Source: Alphaproteobacteria bacterium (GTDB taxonomy: Bacteria; Pseudomonadota; Alphaproteobacteria; Acetobacterales; Acetobacteraceae). From it: a DNA stretch of 8,655 bases. This document shows positions 5,822 to 8,655 of this stretch, in pieces. Numbering within the stretch: position 1 is the first letter of the stretch; every line of letters starts with the position of its first letter. Below the pieces are notes generated by a model, which ran no database searches, was not told the DNA's origin, and saw only the letters and a program-made list of their open reading frames with translations. The DNA lies in the NCBI GenBank assembly GCA_013298245.1, contig JAAFHD010000137.1, positions 1 through 8,655 of the forward strand, given 5' to 3'. The position numbers and the translations under genes were made by a program.

Positions 5822-6784
5822 ATGACCATTCCTCGCCGCGCGCTTGCCGCGTTGTTGCCCTTGCCCGCCTTGGCGCAGAACAGCTGGCCGCAGCGCGCCG
5901 TCACCATCGTGGTGCCCTTCGCTGCCGGGTCATCGTCGGACATCATCGCGCGCGCGATGGCGCAGCAGATGTCGGGCGCGCTTGGGCGGCCGTTTGTGGT
6001 GGAGAACCGGCCTGGTGCGACCGGCGAGCTTGGCGCGCGTGGTGTGATTCGCGCAGCCCCCGATGGGCATACGCTGATGCATGGGCCGATCAGTGTGTGG
6101 GCGATCAATGTCGCGCTGCGGCCCAATCTTGGCTACGACCCGACGCGCGAATTGACGCGGCTGATGCAGACGGTGCGCACGCCGAATATCCTTGTGGTGA
6201 ACCCGCGCACGGTGCCCGCTGTGGACCTGCCATCGCTGCTGGCCTGGCTGCGGCGGCCGGGGGCGCAGGTGGCGTATTCATCCTCGGGCGTGGGGTCTTC
6301 GGATCATTTGACGGCGGAGATGTTCAAGCTCGCGACCGGCGTCGAGATGACGCATGTGCCGTATAATGGCGGTGCGCCGGCGATGACCAGCATCATCGCT
6401 GGTGACACGCAACTCAGCTTCCAGAATCTGGGTTCCGTCAGCGGGCATGTGCTGGAGGGGCGGTTGCGCCCGATCCTGTCCACGGCGTCTGCGCGTGCGG
6501 CGGTGCTGCCCAATGTGCCGACGGCGCAGGAGGCGGGGCTGGCGGATTTCGTCGTCTATTCCTGGCAGGCTTTTGGTGGGCCTGCGGGCATGGATGCCGC
6601 GCTGGTGCGAGAGGTGCATGCGGCGCTGACGGCGGCGTTGCGCGCGCCCGCGGTGGCCTCGCGCATGGCCGAGATGGGCTTTGATGTGGTGGCCAGTTCG
6701 CCGGATGAATTCGCGGCCTTTCAGGTGGGCGAAATCGCGCGGTGGCGGCGCGTGGTGCAGGCGGGGAATATCCGCGCCGAATAA
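5822..6784 (+). CDS. Tripartite tricarboxylate transporter substrate-binding protein (TctC/Bug family), copy 1
   Basis: A 320-residue periplasmic solute-binding protein. The N terminus is a short Sec-type signal (MTIPRRALAALLPLPALA, cleavage probably before Gln19) with no lipobox. Family landmarks follow: VPFAAGSSSDIIAR (31-44), the first ligand loop; VVENRPGATGE; APDGHTL; HVPYNGGAPAM, the second ligand loop; and LPNVPTAQEAGL. The AGGAG at 5810-5814 sets the ATG at 5822; an in-frame ATG at 5801 has no such site and would put Arg-rich residues before the signal. Bug proteins bind small carboxylates through paired backbone/Asp loops, which suits a dicarboxylate operon. No TctA or TctB permease gene is adjacent, so it either uses a permease encoded elsewhere or acts as a sensor-type orphan. 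It may be read through from the upstream operon. Confidence 0.93.
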   Translation: MTIPRRALAALLPLPALAQNSWPQRAVTIVVPFAAGSSSDIIARAMAQQMSGALGRPFVVENRPGATGELGARGVIRAAPDGHTLMHGPISVWAINVALRPNLGYDPTRELTRLMQTVRTPNILVVNPRTVPAVDLPSLLAWLRRPGAQVAYSSSGVGSSDHLTAEMFKLATGVEMTHVPYNGGAPAMTSIIAGDTQLSFQNLGSVSGHVLEGRLRPILSTASARAAVLPNVPTAQEAGLADFVVYSWQAFGGPAGMDAALVREVHAALTAALRAPAVASRMAEMGFDVVASSPDEFAAFQVGEIARWRRVVQAGNIRAE

Positions 6785-6788
6785 CTTA
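6782..6788. other. Convergent gene junction with one base between stop codons
   Basis: The TAA of the + strand binding-protein gene (6782-6784) and the TAA of the - strand gene (TTA at 6786-6788) are separated only by base 6785, giving the palindrome-like TAACTTA. No hairpin with a T-run is visible on either side, so any transcription stop must lie within one of the two coding regions, or transcripts run into each other as antisense RNA. Confidence 0.85.
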
Positions 6789-7715
6789 CCCTGGGGTGAT
6801 GCGCCGTTCGCGCACCACTTCCGCCCAGACGCGCATTTCGTTCTGCACGAAGGCGGCGAAATCCGCGCGGGGCAGGGGGGCGGCTTCGTCGCCATCGCGC
6901 GCGAAGCGTTCGCGCATCTCGGTGGTTACGAAGACCGCGGCGGCTTCGGTGGCCAGGCGGTCCAGCGCGGCGTCGGGTGTCGCGCTGCGCGCGAAAACGC
7001 CGAACCAGTTCACCGCCAGGAAGCCGGGCAGTGTTTCGGTGATTGCGGGGGCGTCGGGCACTGCGGGGTTGCGCGTGGCGCCGGTGAAGGCCAGCGCGCG
7101 CAGGCGGCCCTCGCGCACCAGGGGCAGGGCGGTGTTGGCGTTGTCGAAGAGTGCTTCGATCTGCCCGCCCACCAGGTCGGCGATGGCCGGCGCGCTGCCG
7201 CGATAGGGCACGTGGTTCAGCTGCGCGCCCGCGCGCAGCGCCAGCAGTTCCAGCGCCATGTGCGACATGCTGCCATTGCCGGCGGAGCCGATGTTCACGC
7301 TGCGCGCGCGGGCGGCGGCCAGGAAGCCGGCCAGGTCGCGCAGCGGTGATGCGGCCGGCACCAGCAGCACCAGGCCGCCTTGCACCAGGCGGGTCAGCGG
7401 CGCGAAGTCGCGCGCGGTGTCATAGGGCAGGTTGGGGAAGAGTGCGGGGTTGATGGCGAAGGGCGCGCCGGCGACCAGCAAAGTGGTGCCGTCGGGTGGG
7501 GCTTCGGCGACGGCGCGGGTTGCGATTTGCGTTGCCGCGCCGGGGCGGTTTTCGACCAGCACCGTGCGGTTCAGGCGTGCGCCAAGACCTTGCGCCAGCA
7601 GTCGCGCAGAGAGGTCCGCGGTGCCGCCGGGGGCGACGCCGACCAGGATGCGGATCGGGCTTTCCTGCGCCAGTGCCGGCGTGGCCAGCAATGCGGCCAG
7701 CGCGCGGCGCTTCAT
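6786..7715 (-). CDS. Tripartite tricarboxylate transporter substrate-binding protein (TctC/Bug family), copy 2
   Basis: A 309-residue periplasmic binding protein. The start is the ATG at 7715-7713, giving MKRRALAALLATPALA followed by Gln as a clean signal peptide. The frame can be opened to 7754 but that would put a charged tail ahead of the signal and run into the upstream gene. Family landmarks: VGVAPGGTADLSAR, VLVENRPGAATQIA, APPDGTTLL, NIGSAGNGSMSHM, HVPYRGSAPAIADLVGGQIE and VPDAPAITETLPGF. The start codon overlaps the stop of the upstream TctC copy 3 (ATGA on the minus strand), so the two are translated from one message. It is clearly diverged from copies 1 and 3 in the ligand loop (GGTADLS), so a different substrate or affinity is likely. 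No permease genes are visible. Confidence 0.93.
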   Translation of the reverse strand: MKRRALAALLATPALAQESPIRILVGVAPGGTADLSARLLAQGLGARLNRTVLVENRPGAATQIATRAVAEAPPDGTTLLVAGAPFAINPALFPNLPYDTARDFAPLTRLVQGGLVLLVPAASPLRDLAGFLAAARARSVNIGSAGNGSMSHMALELLALRAGAQLNHVPYRGSAPAIADLVGGQIEALFDNANTALPLVREGRLRALAFTGATRNPAVPDAPAITETLPGFLAVNWFGVFARSATPDAALDRLATEAAAVFVTTEMRERFARDGDEAAPLPRADFAAFVQNEMRVWAEVVRERRITPG

Positions 7716-8655
7716 TCGGCGCGAATCCCGAGGGCGCGCACGCGTGGCACCCAATAGGCGACTTCCTCGCGCACATAGGCCGCGAAACGCTCGGGCGTGT
7801 AGCCGCGCATGGCGGGTGTGCCGAGTTCTTCGAAGCGCGCGAGGACCGTGGGGTCGGACAGCGCCTGTTCGGTGGCGGCGGCCATGCGGTCGATGATGGC
7901 GCGCGGCGTGCCGGTGGGCGCGAAGAAGCCGTACCAGGAGTAGGATTTGTAGTCGGGCAGGCCGGCCTCGCGCGCCGTCGGCACATCTGGCAGCAGGGAG
8001 GAGCGCGTGTCGGTCGCGACGAACAGCACGCGCGCGTTGCCGGCTTCCTGGAGCGGGCGCAGCAGCGATGGGATGTCGCAGCAGAAGTGGATTTCGCCGG
8101 AGGTGAGTGCGGCGAAAACCTGGCCGCCGCCGCGATAAGGCACATGCACCGCGCGCGTACCGGTCTGGATCAGGAAGCTCGCCGAGGCGATGTGGCCGGA
8201 GGTGCCGATGCCGGAGGAGCCGTATTGGTAGCCATCGGGCCGCGCGCGCAGGGCGGCGACGAATTCCTGCGCTGTGCTGACGTTCAGGCCGCGGCGCGTG
8301 ACGGCCAGCGCGATCGGCACGAAGGCGGTGGGCGCGATGGGCACCAGGTCGCGCAGCGGGTCGAAGGGCATGGGCGCGGGCAGGCCGGGGGCCAGGCCGA
8401 TGGGCGAGAGGGTGGAGAGCACGAAGGCGCTGCCATCGGGCGGCAGCTTGGCCACATAGTCGGTGCCGACCACGCCGCCCGCACCGGGGCGGTTTTCGAT
8501 CACGACGGGTTGGCCCAGCGCGTCGGACAGGCGCGGCGCCAGCAGCCGCGTCGTGATGTCGGTGCCGCCGCCGGTGCCGAAAGGAATGATGATTCGCACC
8601 GGCCGAGTCGGCCAGCTCTGCGCCAGGGCCGGGGTGGCAAGCACGGGGGTGGCGA
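7712..8655 (-). CDS. Tripartite tricarboxylate transporter substrate-binding protein (TctC/Bug family), copy 3, 5' end beyond window
   Basis: About 314 residues are visible, and the frame is still open at the window edge. The visible N terminus reads ATPVLATPALAQSWPTRPVR, the end of a signal peptide. The true start is therefore probably a few codons beyond base 8655; the GTG at 8644 would remove most of the signal's hydrophobic core. Family landmarks: IIPFGTGGGTDITTR, the first ligand loop; VVIENRPGAGGVVGTD; PPDGSAFVL; QYGSSGIGTSGHIAS; HVPYRGGGQVFAALTSGEIHF, the second loop; and LPDVPTAREAGLPDYKSYSW. It has an unusual Cys-Cys pair just after the second loop (IHFCCDIPS) in place of the more common small or polar residues. 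The stop overlaps the start of copy 2 by 4 bp. Ends with RALGIRAE, similar to the NIRAE ending of copy 1. Confidence 0.92.
   Translation of the reverse strand, partial: ATPVLATPALAQSWPTRPVRIIIPFGTGGGTDITTRLLAPRLSDALGQPVVIENRPGAGGVVGTDYVAKLPPDGSAFVLSTLSPIGLAPGLPAPMPFDPLRDLVPIAPTAFVPIALAVTRRGLNVSTAQEFVAALRARPDGYQYGSSGIGTSGHIASASFLIQTGTRAVHVPYRGGGQVFAALTSGEIHFCCDIPSLLRPLQEAGNARVLFVATDTRSSLLPDVPTAREAGLPDYKSYSWYGFFAPTGTPRAIIDRMAAATEQALSDPTVLARFEELGTPAMRGYTPERFAAYVREEVAYWVPRVRALGIRAE

Noticed and set aside
6761..6775. GCGG...CCGC stem near the end of TctC copy 1 as a terminator
   Set aside because: Only 4 bp, within the coding region, and no T-run follows.
6681..7349. 222-residue open frame on the + strand opposite TctC copy 2
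   Set aside because: Antisense to a clear TctC gene; Gly/Gln/Arg/Ala-rich with no recognisable domain.
8642..8644. GTG as the true start of TctC copy 3
   Set aside because: It would leave only a few hydrophobic residues before the ALAQ cleavage site; the open frame continues to the window edge, so a start outside the window is more likely.

Overview
The window is GC-rich, densely coding DNA with very short intergenic gaps, and every gene reads as bacterial. The codon bias, the MxRRALxALLxxPALAQ-type export signals and the multiple tricarboxylate-transporter binding proteins suggest an alphaproteobacterium of the Acetobacteraceae (Roseomonas-like). This taxonomic call is an inference from style, not from a marker gene. 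No RNA gene, insertion sequence, CRISPR array or prophage feature was seen, and no stretch longer than about 50 bases lacks a gene.

Region 1 (1-5776, + strand) is one tightly coupled operon that continues off the left edge. The order is: iron-sulfur subunit of a succinate dehydrogenase/fumarate reductase (partial), two small cytochrome b-type membrane anchors, a TauE/SafE-family permease, the alpha and beta subunits of a class I (Fe-S) fumarate hydratase/tartrate dehydratase, the flavoprotein subunit of the SDH/FRD complex, and a GntR/UTRA (HutC-type) regulator. Almost every junction is a stop/start overlap (ATGA, ATGA, an 11-bp overlap, TGATG, GTGA, TAATG). The only gap is 9 bp and holds a Shine-Dalgarno sequence. 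A whole SDH-like complex is therefore encoded with its subunits split around a hydratase.

Region 2 (5777-6784, + strand) is a tripartite tricarboxylate transporter (TTT) periplasmic binding protein (TctC/Bug family). It lies 45 bp after the regulator and is preceded by a perfect 7-bp inverted repeat that runs into its Shine-Dalgarno. Region 3 (6786-8655, - strand) holds two more TctC/Bug genes, overlapping by 4 bp and converging on the first one with a single base between the stop codons. The upstream one runs off the right edge. No TctA or TctB membrane subunit is present in the window.

Working model (inference): a substrate resembling succinate, fumarate or malate is bound in the periplasm by the TctC proteins. 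Inside the cell the SDH-like complex and the class I hydratase carry out consecutive steps, either dehydrogenation then trans-hydration or the reverse, with the GntR/UTRA protein sensing a pathway compound. The natural substrate is not readable from the sequence. Fumarate/malate, tartrate and C5 homologues such as mesaconate/citramalate are all compatible. The most notable sequence detail is that the flavoprotein keeps all the catalytic residues but has Cys where canonical SdhA/FrdA has the FAD-linking His.
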